Source: Bacteroidales bacterium UBA5548 (lineage in GTDB: Bacteria > Bacteroidota > Bacteroidia > Bacteroidales > UBA932). Taken from it: DNA of 18,676 nt. Under the pieces are notes generated by a model. It made no database searches and was not told where the DNA came from. It worked only from the letters and a program-made list of their open reading frames with translations. The stretch is taken from NCBI GenBank assembly GCA_002425935.1, contig DINE01000010.1, positions 1 to 18,676 of the forward strand, written 5' to 3'. Positions 7,130 to 14,452 of this stretch are shown here, in pieces; position 1 is the stretch's first letter; each line of letters begins with the position of its first letter. A program made the translations under genes and the position numbers.

Positions 7130-8482
7130 TTACACTGTTACTCCCTTGAGTGTTGCAGATGAGCATGAGGTGACTTTTACCTTTACATAATCTCCCACTT
7201 TATAGTCACCGGCCGGGAAGACACAAACTTTATTCTGAGAAGTTCTGCCAAAGAGCTCCCCTGCAGACCTTTTTGAAGTGCCCTCTACAAGAACTTCGAA
7301 CTCCTTTCCAACATCCTGCTCATTGCTAATAAGCGACAAACGGTTCTGAAGTTCAATTATCTCGTTTAGCCTTCTGTTTTTTATCTCATGCGGGATATTA
7401 TCCGGGTATTTCTCAGCTGCTTTGGTATCAGGCCTCTCTGAATACTGGAACATAAATGATGTGTAGTATCCAACCTGTTCCATTATTGAGAGTGTCTCCT
7501 TGTGGTCATCCTCTGTCTCTCCGGAAAATCCGGCGATCATATCGGTGCTGAGTGTACACTCAGGAACTATCTGTCTGATCTTTTCAACCCTGGCAAGATA
7601 CTCCTCTCTTGTGTACTTGCGGTTCATGCGCTTTAATACAGCGTCGCTTCCGCTCTGTACAGGTAGGTGGATATGCCTGCAGATATTGCTGTTTGCAGCA
7701 ATAGTGTGAAGGACAGAGTCATCCATATCCTTTGGGTGTGAAGTGGAAAATCGCACCCTTAGCTGAGGGCTTATTCCGGCAACCATTTCGAGAAGTTTTG
7801 CAAAAGTAACCTCCTTATCCCACAGATAAGAGTTTACATTTTGTCCCAAAAGGGTTACCTCTTTATAACCGCTTTCAAAAAGCTCTTTTGCCTCGTTAAC
7901 AATGCTTTGCGGGTTGCGGCTTCTCTCCCTTCCCCTAACATAAGGAACAACGCAGTATGAGCAGAAGTTGTTGCACCCTCTCATAATTGCGATAAAGGCA
8001 GATACTCCGTTTTTGTCCATTCTTACAGGGGAGATATCTGCATATGTCTCCTCCTGGGAGAGCATTGTGTTTATCTGTTTGTCTCCACCCGAAAGAGCTT
8101 CAATTAACGAGGGGAGCTTGCGATATGAATCGGGGCCGGCCACAATGTCAACTACTCCGTTGTCAAGAAGTTTCTCTTTAAGCCTCTCTGCCATACACCC
8201 CAGAATACCAACCTTAAGGCTCTTGTTCCTCTTCTTTAGAGGACGAAACTGCTCTATCCTTGCCCAGATTTTCTGCTCGGCATTATCACGAATTGAGCAT
8301 GTGTTCACAAGAATAAGCGAGGCCTCCTGAATCTTTTCGCAAATCGAATAACCGGCCGGCTGTAAAACAGAAAGTACAACTTCGCTGTCATTTACATTCA
8401 TTTGACAGCCATAGGTTTCGATATATACTTGTTTAAGTTTGTTGTCTAATATAGGTTTTACGGAATGGAATTTGGTAGTCAT
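7130..8482 (-). CDS. miaB: tRNA-2-methylthio-N6-dimethylallyladenosine synthase
   Basis: This 450-residue radical-SAM enzyme adds a methylthio group to i6A at position 37 of tRNAs reading UNN codons. The N-terminal domain carries the three cysteines for the auxiliary 4Fe-4S cluster: Cys26 (ETYGCQMN), Cys62 (VNTCSIRDNAEQK) and Cys96 (LGCMAER). The radical-SAM CxxxCxxC motif is Cys170, Cys174 and Cys177 in MRGCNNFCSYCVVPYVRGRE. A TRAM domain for RNA binding lies at about 385-450. The phrases YCVVPYVRGRERSR and HLPVQSGSDAVLKRMNR favour MiaB over RimO or MtaB. It is cytosolic, and its length is normal. It is divergent from the lipoprotein gene at 8548. Confidence 0.96.
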   Translation of the reverse strand: MTTKFHSVKPILDNKLKQVYIETYGCQMNVNDSEVVLSVLQPAGYSICEKIQEASLILVNTCSIRDNAEQKIWARIEQFRPLKKRNKSLKVGILGCMAERLKEKLLDNGVVDIVAGPDSYRKLPSLIEALSGGDKQINTMLSQEETYADISPVRMDKNGVSAFIAIMRGCNNFCSYCVVPYVRGRERSRNPQSIVNEAKELFESGYKEVTLLGQNVNSYLWDKEVTFAKLLEMVAGISPQLRVRFSTSHPKDMDDSVLHTIAANSNICRHIHLPVQSGSDAVLKRMNRKYTREEYLARVEKIRQIVPECTLSTDMIAGFSGETEDDHKETLSIMEQVGYYTSFMFQYSERPDTKAAEKYPDNIPHEIKNRRLNEIIELQNRLSLISNEQDVGKEFEVLVEGTSKRSAGELFGRTSQNKVCVFPAGDYKVGDYVKVKVTSCSSATLKGVTV

Positions 8483-8501
8483 CTATAGTACATTTATTCC
8501 G

Positions 8502-8509
8502 CAAATATA
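8502..8509 (-). promoter_or_regulatory. -7 element of the miaB promoter
   Basis: The minus strand reads TATATTTG, a full match to TAnnTTTG, ending about 20 bases before the miaB ATG. No clear TTTG is seen at -33. Confidence 0.5.
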
Positions 8510-8519
8510 TGCTTTTTTA

Positions 8520-8527
8520 TACCTTTG
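8520..8527 (+). promoter_or_regulatory. -7 element of the LEA14-like lipoprotein promoter
   Basis: TACCTTTG on the plus strand matches TAnnTTTG and lies 20 bases before the ATG at 8548. It sits back to back with the miaB element, so the two promoters share a 65-bp gap. The -33 element is weak. Confidence 0.5.
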
Positions 8528-8547
8528 CCATATTCAACAATTAAATT

Positions 8548-9012
8548 ATGAACAGATTATTGCTCCTCGTCGTGGTTGTTATCCTTGCTTCTTCCGGCTG
8601 CTCAAAGCTGAAAGAGGTGGATGTTAGGGATATGAAGGTTAATAAGTTCGAACTCGTAAATACCACCACTGCAAACATAGAGATTGAGTATCTTGTAGAG
8701 AACCCTTCGGGCAGAACCATAACAGTAGAGGGGGTTGACGGAGTACTTAAAAAAGGTGGAGTAAATTTTGCATATGCTACTATGCTTAGCGCCGATACCG
8801 TACCGCCAAGAATGGCCAGCATTAACGGAATCAAATTCAGAATTCAGATAAACGACCCTCTGTCGCTGCTTGCAGTGGGAATGAATGTAGCAAGATGGGA
8901 TCTGGATGAGTTCAGGCTTGATGCCGTATTTGTACTGAGAGTATCAGGAGCAGGCAAGAAAACGCTTAAATATAAAGATGTTCCGTTAAAGAATATAGTT
9001 AATGCACTTTAA
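8548..9012 (+). CDS. LEA14-like (LEA type 2/WHy-like) lipoprotein, unknown function
   Basis: This 154-residue protein has a lipoprotein signal peptide with lipobox SSGC (Cys18). One beta-rich domain follows that resembles the water-stress/LEA type 2 fold. Supporting stretches are an early NKFELVNTTTANIEIEYLVENPSGRTITVEGVDG region (a paired-strand pattern with the common asparagine-proline) and a later DTVPPRMASINGIKFRIQIN region. The fold assignment comes from pattern only. Such proteins are common small envelope lipoproteins in Bacteroidales, without a settled role. The mature N-terminus CSKLKEV lacks an acidic run, so surface export is less likely than for the BtuG-like protein. It overlaps or abuts the next gene and probably forms an operon with it. 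Confidence 0.75.
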   Translation: MNRLLLLVVVVILASSGCSKLKEVDVRDMKVNKFELVNTTTANIEIEYLVENPSGRTITVEGVDGVLKKGGVNFAYATMLSADTVPPRMASINGIKFRIQINDPLSLLAVGMNVARWDLDEFRLDAVFVLRVSGAGKKTLKYKDVPLKNIVNAL

Positions 9013-9022
9013 TGACTTTAAA

Positions 9023-9511
9023 ATGAGAAGCGCTTTTAGAATAAAGTCTTTGTTTACTCTATGTATGTTGCTTAGCCTCTCTTTTGGGGCTGCCGCCGCT
9101 GTCCAGAGTCACCAGCAAAGCGATACGCTTTACCGTCAGGATATTTTTAAAATTCTTTCTGAGCCCGGGAGGACAAATTCAACGGTGACCATAATGCAAA
9201 ACAGTCACATTACCAATGCATTTTATAACTACATAGAGAGTGCATCCAAGAAGAGACTAAACGGATTCAGAATTAGAATCTTTTTTGACAACAGACAGGA
9301 TGCAAGAGAGGCCTCACTTAATCTGGAGAATTCGTTCAGAGAGCTTTACCCCGGCGTTGGTGTTTACAGAACCTATACCAATCCCTACTTTAAAGTTACT
9401 ATAGGGGATTTCAGAAACAGGTCAGATGCAATGAGAATGCTTAAAGATATTGAGCGAACATTCCCGGCTGCATTCATAGTTAGAGAGCAGATCAATTTTC
9501 CACCATTATAA
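9023..9511 (+). CDS. Secreted SPOR-domain protein
   Basis: This 162-residue protein has a Sec signal peptide ending near SFGAAAA and a C-terminal SPOR-like domain (about residues 75-155). The domain includes GFRIRIFFDNRQDAREAS and the typical ending YFKVTIGDFRNRSDAMRMLKD. SPOR domains bind peptidoglycan strands lacking stem peptides, often at division sites. The start at 9023 is preferred over an ATG at 9002, because it begins the signal peptide cleanly; the earlier start would overlap the lipoprotein gene and add seven polar residues. It lies 10 bases after that gene. The region between signal peptide and SPOR domain (about 30-70) is not recognised. Division-related function is an inference. 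Confidence 0.85.
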   Translation: MRSAFRIKSLFTLCMLLSLSFGAAAAVQSHQQSDTLYRQDIFKILSEPGRTNSTVTIMQNSHITNAFYNYIESASKKRLNGFRIRIFFDNRQDAREASLNLENSFRELYPGVGVYRTYTNPYFKVTIGDFRNRSDAMRMLKDIERTFPAAFIVREQINFPPL

Positions 9512-9530
9512 AAACAGGTAAAAATTATTG

Positions 9531-10502
9531 CTACTTTCCCTTTCCGATAATAGGATTTCTCCACCATTTCGGCTGAAACCTTAGGGCCAGCCTTCTTAAA
9601 GGAGTGATGTATCGCTCAATTTTTTCAGGATATATATCAGAGATATTAATCATAATTCCAGTCTCTTCAACCCCTCCAAAACCCTCGTTTATTGCAGTGC
9701 CAAAGACTCTCATCGATGGAGAGAGATTCATGTATGAGTTAATCAGCGGCGGGATGTTCTCTCCCAAAGCCCTGATCTCTTTTGATAATACCTTGTATGC
9801 CTCTTTGTAGTCATCTTCACTGAACAACTCCAGAAAGTAAGGGTTATCTGAGTCATACTCAAGAGGAGTAATCGGCTTTACAAGCCCTTTTTTATCTGAG
9901 AAGTAGATACTAAGGAAGTTTAGCAGTGTGTTTCTGGCCCTCATATTATATGAAGAGTACATTGTAACCTTTCCGAAAAAGTACTTTACATGAGGGTATC
10001 TCAGTACAAGTGCGCCAAGTCCATCCCATAGATTGTCAAGAGCATACAACCCCTTTCTTCTTATGTTTGTACTCTGATAGTTTGGCTGTATAAATGAGCG
10101 GCCAAGCTCAATTGTAAACGGCAGGTAATCTGTGATAAACTCCTGCGAAAATGTAAAGAGTTCGCTGGTAGCCATATGGTGAGGATCCAGTCCAGAACAC
10201 TTTATATAACGGTATCCACCAATAATCTCCTGATCTTTAGGGTCCCAGACAATCAGTTGTTTGTATGGATTTTTACTGTCAGTATCAAACTCGTCAATAT
10301 CAACCGGTTTCCCTGTTCCGCCACCTGCCAGACGAAACGATATCTCCCTGAGCCTACCTATCTCCCTCATTGTATGAGGTGAATCGTGCGCCGTTACCTC
10401 GTAAAGTTTGTTATCACCCTTACGGGTATTTCGTATAAACTTATCAGATGACAATTCATCAATAATAAGTTTTCTGTCTATTGGTAAAATTACCGGTTCC
10501 AT
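9531..10502 (-). CDS. glsB: GNAT-type N-acyltransferase, GlsB/OlsB-like
   Basis: This 323-residue protein matches the OlsB-like acyltransferases that join a 3-hydroxy fatty acid from acyl carrier protein to an amino-acid nitrogen. In Bacteroides the homologue GlsB makes N-acyl glycine, the first step of glycine-lipid synthesis. Family features are the REIGRLREISFRLAGGGTGK region (residues 46-65), IIGGYRYIKC (93-102) and ELGRSFIQPNYQ (132-143). The C-terminal third is not clearly assigned. No signal peptide is present. It starts 13 bases inside the end of the upstream PlsC-type gene, so translation is probably coupled. The acceptor could be another amino acid (ornithine or serine); glycine is inferred from Bacteroides precedent. 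Confidence 0.85.
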   Translation of the reverse strand: MEPVILPIDRKLIIDELSSDKFIRNTRKGDNKLYEVTAHDSPHTMREIGRLREISFRLAGGGTGKPVDIDEFDTDSKNPYKQLIVWDPKDQEIIGGYRYIKCSGLDPHHMATSELFTFSQEFITDYLPFTIELGRSFIQPNYQSTNIRRKGLYALDNLWDGLGALVLRYPHVKYFFGKVTMYSSYNMRARNTLLNFLSIYFSDKKGLVKPITPLEYDSDNPYFLELFSEDDYKEAYKVLSKEIRALGENIPPLINSYMNLSPSMRVFGTAINEGFGGVEETGIMINISDIYPEKIERYITPLRRLALRFQPKWWRNPIIGKGK

Positions 10503-11317
10503 TTTGCTGTTTTTAGTGAGTAAACCCTCTCCCGTACAAGATTATTCCATTCATTAACACTTTTGCCCGATAAAAGTTCTTCGCAGGTAAAGGGCTTTCC
10601 GATATATACGTTAAAAGAGTTGTTCTGCTGACGGAACATTTCGTGCGGCAGCAGTATAGTTTCATAATTAAATTTAATTCCCAGCCTCTTTCTTAAATTG
10701 GCAATCCGGTAAAAGAGACCGGAGTTTCTTCCTTCGAAATAGACCGGAAGAATATCTCTCTTATACTTTAGTGCCTGATTGAGGTAGCTTTTTTTCCACT
10801 CCAGATCCTCTATTTTCCCTTTAACCAGACGCGAACACAAACCCGCAGGAAAGTAGAGAATCTGATCACCGGAGCTGTAACTTTCATGAATCATCTCTGC
10901 TGCGCCGGTTGTCTGACGGCCATATTTATTAACCGGGATAAATACCGGTTTTAGAGGGTCAATGCTGTATAACAGATCGTTAACAACAAATTTTACCGAG
11001 TTGAAGATACGGCCAAAGGCCTCGGTAAGAATAAGCCCGTCCAGCCCTCCCAGGGGGTGATTTGAGACAATAATATAACGGCGCTCCTCTGCAATATTAT
11101 CCAGACCGTGGAGAGTGTAGGTGATATTCATCTCTTCCAGTGCAGATGATGCAAAAGGAACACCCTCAAGGTGTCCGTATTTAGAAAGGATATTATTTAT
11201 GTCGTTCTGGTGTATGAGTCTCTTAAGCCAGCTGAAAATAAACTTAGGAATTATTTTAAGCAATTTTGGGTTTTTACCGGCTATAACACTCTCTACATCA
11301 ACTCTGGTTTTATTCAT
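10490..11317 (-). CDS. glsA: PlsC-type O-acyltransferase, GlsA/OlsA-like
   Basis: This 275-residue protein belongs to the lysophosphatidate acyltransferase superfamily. With the overlapping GNAT gene it probably makes the di-acylated amino-acid lipid by esterifying the 3-hydroxyl of the N-linked fatty acid. Motif I is SNHPLGGLDG, with His87 and Asp93, a HX5D spacing rather than the common HX4D. Other blocks are FIPVNKYGRQ (126-135), YFPAGLCSR (155-163, in place of FPEG) and PVYFEGRNS (191-199). It lacks a long hydrophobic segment and is probably peripheral to the inner membrane. It is divergent from rpoN, with 66 bases between the starts. A degenerate -7 element (TAACTTCG, 11359 to 11352) is the best promoter candidate I see. 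Confidence 0.82.
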   Translation of the reverse strand: MNKTRVDVESVIAGKNPKLLKIIPKFIFSWLKRLIHQNDINNILSKYGHLEGVPFASSALEEMNITYTLHGLDNIAEERRYIIVSNHPLGGLDGLILTEAFGRIFNSVKFVVNDLLYSIDPLKPVFIPVNKYGRQTTGAAEMIHESYSSGDQILYFPAGLCSRLVKGKIEDLEWKKSYLNQALKYKRDILPVYFEGRNSGLFYRIANLRKRLGIKFNYETILLPHEMFRQQNNSFNVYIGKPFTCEELLSGKSVNEWNNLVRERVYSLKTAKWNR

Positions 11318-11370
11318 AGAAACGCTTGTCTGAGGCGGGGTTTGTTCGACGCGAAGTTAAATAAAAATCA

Positions 11371-11378
11371 TATCTTTG
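11371..11378 (+). promoter_or_regulatory. -7 element of the rpoN promoter
   Basis: TATCTTTG matches TAnnTTTG. The predicted transcription start is about 11384-11385, at or beside the first possible ATG of rpoN. No good -33 TTTG lies at the usual distance; the nearest, at 11341-11344, is 26 bases away. Confidence 0.5.
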
Positions 11379-11383
11379 CATAA

Positions 11384-12805
11384 ATGTTCCATAGTTATAT
11401 GCTAAAACAGGGATTACAACAAAAACTACTGCAAAAGCTTTCGCCACTTCAGATCCAGACAATAAAACTTCTGGAGTTGCCTACGCTGGAACTTGAACAA
11501 AGAATTAAGAAAGAGCTTGAGGAGAATCCTGTTCTGGACGAAGTTTCAGACAGTGAGGATATTGAAGATGGATCATCCAGAAACTTCTCTCTTAGCGAAT
11601 ACTCTGTTGACGACCAGATACCCTCATATAAACTTTTTGCCAATAATCAGGGTAAAGATCTTAAGCCCGAATACAATACATTTTCAGTAAAGGAGAGTTT
11701 TCATCAGTCGCTTCTAACCCAGCTGGGATACAGCCAGATGGAGCCAAAAGCAAAGCTCATAGCCAAATTCATCATCGGGAGTCTTGACGATGACGGCTAC
11801 CTAAGAAGAGATCTTGATGCCCTTGCAGACGACATATCGTTCAGAGTAGGGGTGGAGACCAATCCTCAGGAGCTGGAATCGATACTTAAAAAGATACAGG
11901 ACTTTGAACCGGTAGGCATTGGTGCAAGAGATTTGCAGGAGTGCCTCTTGTTACAGATCAGAGCAAATGAGCAGACACCAGAGACAAAGCTTGCCGAGGC
12001 TATTTTAAAAGATCACTTCTCTGAATTTACCAAGAAGCACTATCCCAAAATTATGGCCCGCCTCTCGATAACAGAAGAGCAGCTTAAAGAGGCAATCGAA
12101 GAGATAGTGCGACTTAATCCAAGACCAGGCGGACAGATTGATGACTCATATGCAGAGCAGGCACAGCAGGTTGTTCCCGATTTTGTTCTCGAATACAAAG
12201 ATGGCGAGCTCATTATGACAATGCCTCGATTCTCGGTTCCGGAACTAAAGGTAAACAAACGTTATGCCGACCTTCTAATGAGCTCAGCTGGTTCAGACAA
12301 GGCAGGAAAAGAGGCTGCAACTTTTGTAAAGCAAAAGTTAGACTCCGCAAAGTGGTTTATAGAGGCCATAAGGCAGAGACACAATACTTTGCAAAATACA
12401 ATGAATGCAATTATTGACTTCCAGCGAGAGTTCTTTATTGAGGGTGACGAGACAAAACTTCGTCCGATGGTTCTTAAGAACATTGCAGAGAAGACCAATC
12501 TGGACATCTCAACTATATCGAGGGTTGTAAACTGCAAATATATCCAGACACATTTCGGGATCTATCCCCTTAAATACTTCTTCTCAGAAGGGCTTATGAC
12601 AGAGGCGGGAGAGGAGGTCTCTACCAGAGAGATTAAGAACATACTTGCATCGAGCATAGATGCCGAGGATAAGAAAAAGCCGCTTACCGACGAAGAGTTG
12701 GTTACGGTATTGCACGAAAAAGGGTATAAAGTGGCCAGGAGGACGGTTGCCAAATATCGTGAGCAGTTGAATATCCCTATAGCAAGACTTAGGAAAGAGC
12801 TTTAA
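11384..12805 (+). CDS. rpoN: RNA polymerase sigma-54 factor
   Basis: This 473-residue protein (468 if the second ATG at 11399 is used) is the alternative sigma factor that recognises -24/-12 promoters and needs an enhancer-binding ATPase. Region I is glutamine- and leucine-rich (LKQGLQQKLLQKLSPLQIQ), followed by an acidic linker. The core-binding domain spans about 110-300, and a helix-turn-helix holds LDISTISRVVNCKYIQT. The RpoN box ARRTVAKYRE is at residues 451-460, near the C-terminus as expected. The start MLKQG at 11399 fits family N-termini better; the ATG at 11384 adds MFHSY and would almost coincide with the transcription start. No enhancer-binding protein is encoded in the window. 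The amidohydrolase gene follows after 10 bases. Confidence 0.96.
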   Translation: MFHSYMLKQGLQQKLLQKLSPLQIQTIKLLELPTLELEQRIKKELEENPVLDEVSDSEDIEDGSSRNFSLSEYSVDDQIPSYKLFANNQGKDLKPEYNTFSVKESFHQSLLTQLGYSQMEPKAKLIAKFIIGSLDDDGYLRRDLDALADDISFRVGVETNPQELESILKKIQDFEPVGIGARDLQECLLLQIRANEQTPETKLAEAILKDHFSEFTKKHYPKIMARLSITEEQLKEAIEEIVRLNPRPGGQIDDSYAEQAQQVVPDFVLEYKDGELIMTMPRFSVPELKVNKRYADLLMSSAGSDKAGKEAATFVKQKLDSAKWFIEAIRQRHNTLQNTMNAIIDFQREFFIEGDETKLRPMVLKNIAEKTNLDISTISRVVNCKYIQTHFGIYPLKYFFSEGLMTEAGEEVSTREIKNILASSIDAEDKKKPLTDEELVTVLHEKGYKVARRTVAKYREQLNIPIARLRKEL

Positions 12806-12815
12806 TAAACTTAAT

Positions 12816-14444
12816 ATGAAAAATCTATTGACAGGGTTAATTGCATTGACCCTTATAACCGGCTGTAAAATGAAAGAGAAGGCAGATCTTATTGTTTATA
12901 ACGGTAACATTTACACCGTTGACGCAGAATTTTCAAAGGCAAGTGCAATGGCTGTTAAAGACGGCCTGATTCTGGCAATCGGCACGGACGACGATATACT
13001 TAACAAATACAGGGCTATGATTATCACCGACCTTGAAGGCGCACCGGTTTACCCGGGACTTAACGATGCCCATTGCCACCTTACAGGGTTGGGAAGAGGC
13101 CTCTCCAGAGTAGACCTCAGAGGTACAACCTCATTTGAAGAGATAATTGAAAAGCTCAAAGAGAGGTACGAAAAGGATAAGCCTGAATATCTTGCAGGAG
13201 ACGGTTGGGATCAGAATCTATGGCCTGTAAAGGAGTTTCCCGATAACTCAGCACTTAATGAGCTGTTCCCTGATGTTCCAGTTGTATTGGCACGAATAGA
13301 TTTTCACGCAGTAATTGTAAACGATGCAGCGATAGCCAAACTGGGAATCAAACCCGGAGATAAAGATATCCCAAAAGAGGAGGCTCTTATGAACGGAAAC
13401 AGATTTAAGGGAGTTTTCCTTGAAAACACTGCAGACAGATTTAAGTCAATCATTCCCGATCCGGTAGCCAAAGAGCTTAGGGATATGTTTGTTATGGCTC
13501 AAAATGAGTGTTTCAAATACGGTCTTACATCTATCTCTCACGCAGGAGAGTCGCTTGATGTGATTAAGGTTCTTGACTCTATGTCAACAGACGGCACACT
13601 TAAGCTCAGGACAGACCTTTGGCTTACACCTACAAAAGAGAACCTTGAAAGGTTCAGCAAAGAGTACAAAAACAAGAGCATCAGAATTGGTACAATTAAA
13701 CTCTATGTAGATGGAGCATTAGGTTCAAGAGGAGCGCTCCTGATAGAGCCATACTCAGATATGCCTTCGGCAAAGGGGATAAGCGTAATTACAAGAGAGG
13801 AGTTTGAATCAATGTGCAGCTGGGCGCTGGAGCACGGTTTTCAGGTGGCTACCCACTGTATAGGAGATGCCGCCAACAGAGAGGCTCTTACTGTATATTC
13901 AAAATTTTTACCAGAAGGGAATGACCTCCGCTGGAGAATAGAGCACTCTCAGATAGTACATAAAGATGATGTTAATCTATTTGGCAAATACGGTATTGTT
14001 CCGTCAATTCAGCCTACACATGCCACTTCTGATATGCTTTGGGCAGATGAGAGACTGGGCAACAGGATAGGGGATGCCTACATTTTCAAACAACTTCTCG
14101 GACAACTTGGTTGGCTGCCAAGCGGAACTGACTTCCCAATTGAAGAGGTTAACCCGTTCTACACATTCTTTGCAGCCGTATTCAGAAAAAATCTTGACTT
14201 TATTCCTGAAGAGGGATTCCAGATGGAGAACGCACTCACCCGTGAAGAGGCTCTCCGCTCAATGACAATTTGGGCAGCCAAAGCCTCTTTCGAAGAGAAT
14301 CTGAAAGGATCACTGGAACAGGGGAAATATGCCGATTTTATTGTGTTGGACAGGGATATTATGACTGCAGATGAAAAGTCGGTTCCTGGCACAAAAGTCC
14401 TTATGACATTTCTTGCAGGGGAGAAGGTTTACTCAGCAAACTAA
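12816..14444 (+). CDS. YtcJ-like metal-dependent amidohydrolase, lipoprotein
   Basis: This 542-residue protein belongs to the amidohydrolase superfamily (YtcJ group), which hydrolyses amide or related bonds; the substrate is unknown. It starts with a short lipoprotein signal (lipobox LITGC, Cys17), so it should be periplasmic and membrane-anchored. Metal-site features are HCH (His86, His88) in GLNDAHCHLTG, Lys295 and Asp299 in TIKLYVDGALGSRGA, His347 in THCIGD, His377 in RIEHSQ and Asp439 in PSGTDFPIEE. The C-terminal part (GSLEQGKYADFIVLDRD) is the usual return to the beta-sandwich domain. It lies 10 bases after rpoN and is probably cotranscribed. Its stop codon overlaps the stop of upp on the opposite strand. 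Confidence 0.88.
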   Translation: MKNLLTGLIALTLITGCKMKEKADLIVYNGNIYTVDAEFSKASAMAVKDGLILAIGTDDDILNKYRAMIITDLEGAPVYPGLNDAHCHLTGLGRGLSRVDLRGTTSFEEIIEKLKERYEKDKPEYLAGDGWDQNLWPVKEFPDNSALNELFPDVPVVLARIDFHAVIVNDAAIAKLGIKPGDKDIPKEEALMNGNRFKGVFLENTADRFKSIIPDPVAKELRDMFVMAQNECFKYGLTSISHAGESLDVIKVLDSMSTDGTLKLRTDLWLTPTKENLERFSKEYKNKSIRIGTIKLYVDGALGSRGALLIEPYSDMPSAKGISVITREEFESMCSWALEHGFQVATHCIGDAANREALTVYSKFLPEGNDLRWRIEHSQIVHKDDVNLFGKYGIVPSIQPTHATSDMLWADERLGNRIGDAYIFKQLLGQLGWLPSGTDFPIEEVNPFYTFFAAVFRKNLDFIPEEGFQMENALTREEALRSMTIWAAKASFEENLKGSLEQGKYADFIVLDRDIMTADEKSVPGTKVLMTFLAGEKVYSAN

Positions 14445-14452
14445 AGTTTGCT
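14435..14452. other. Palindrome at two overlapping stop codons
   Basis: AGCAAAC (14435-14441) pairs with GTTTGCT (14446-14452) around a TAAA loop. The loop holds the amidohydrolase stop TAA (14442-14444), and the upp stop TAG is read on the minus strand from 14443 to 14441. It could form a small hairpin in either mRNA. No T-run follows on either strand, so it would be a weak terminator at best. Confidence 0.5.

Noticed and set aside
7968..8330. Plus-strand open frame of 120 codons.
   Set aside because: It is antisense to the radical-SAM region of miaB, which is under strong coding constraint.
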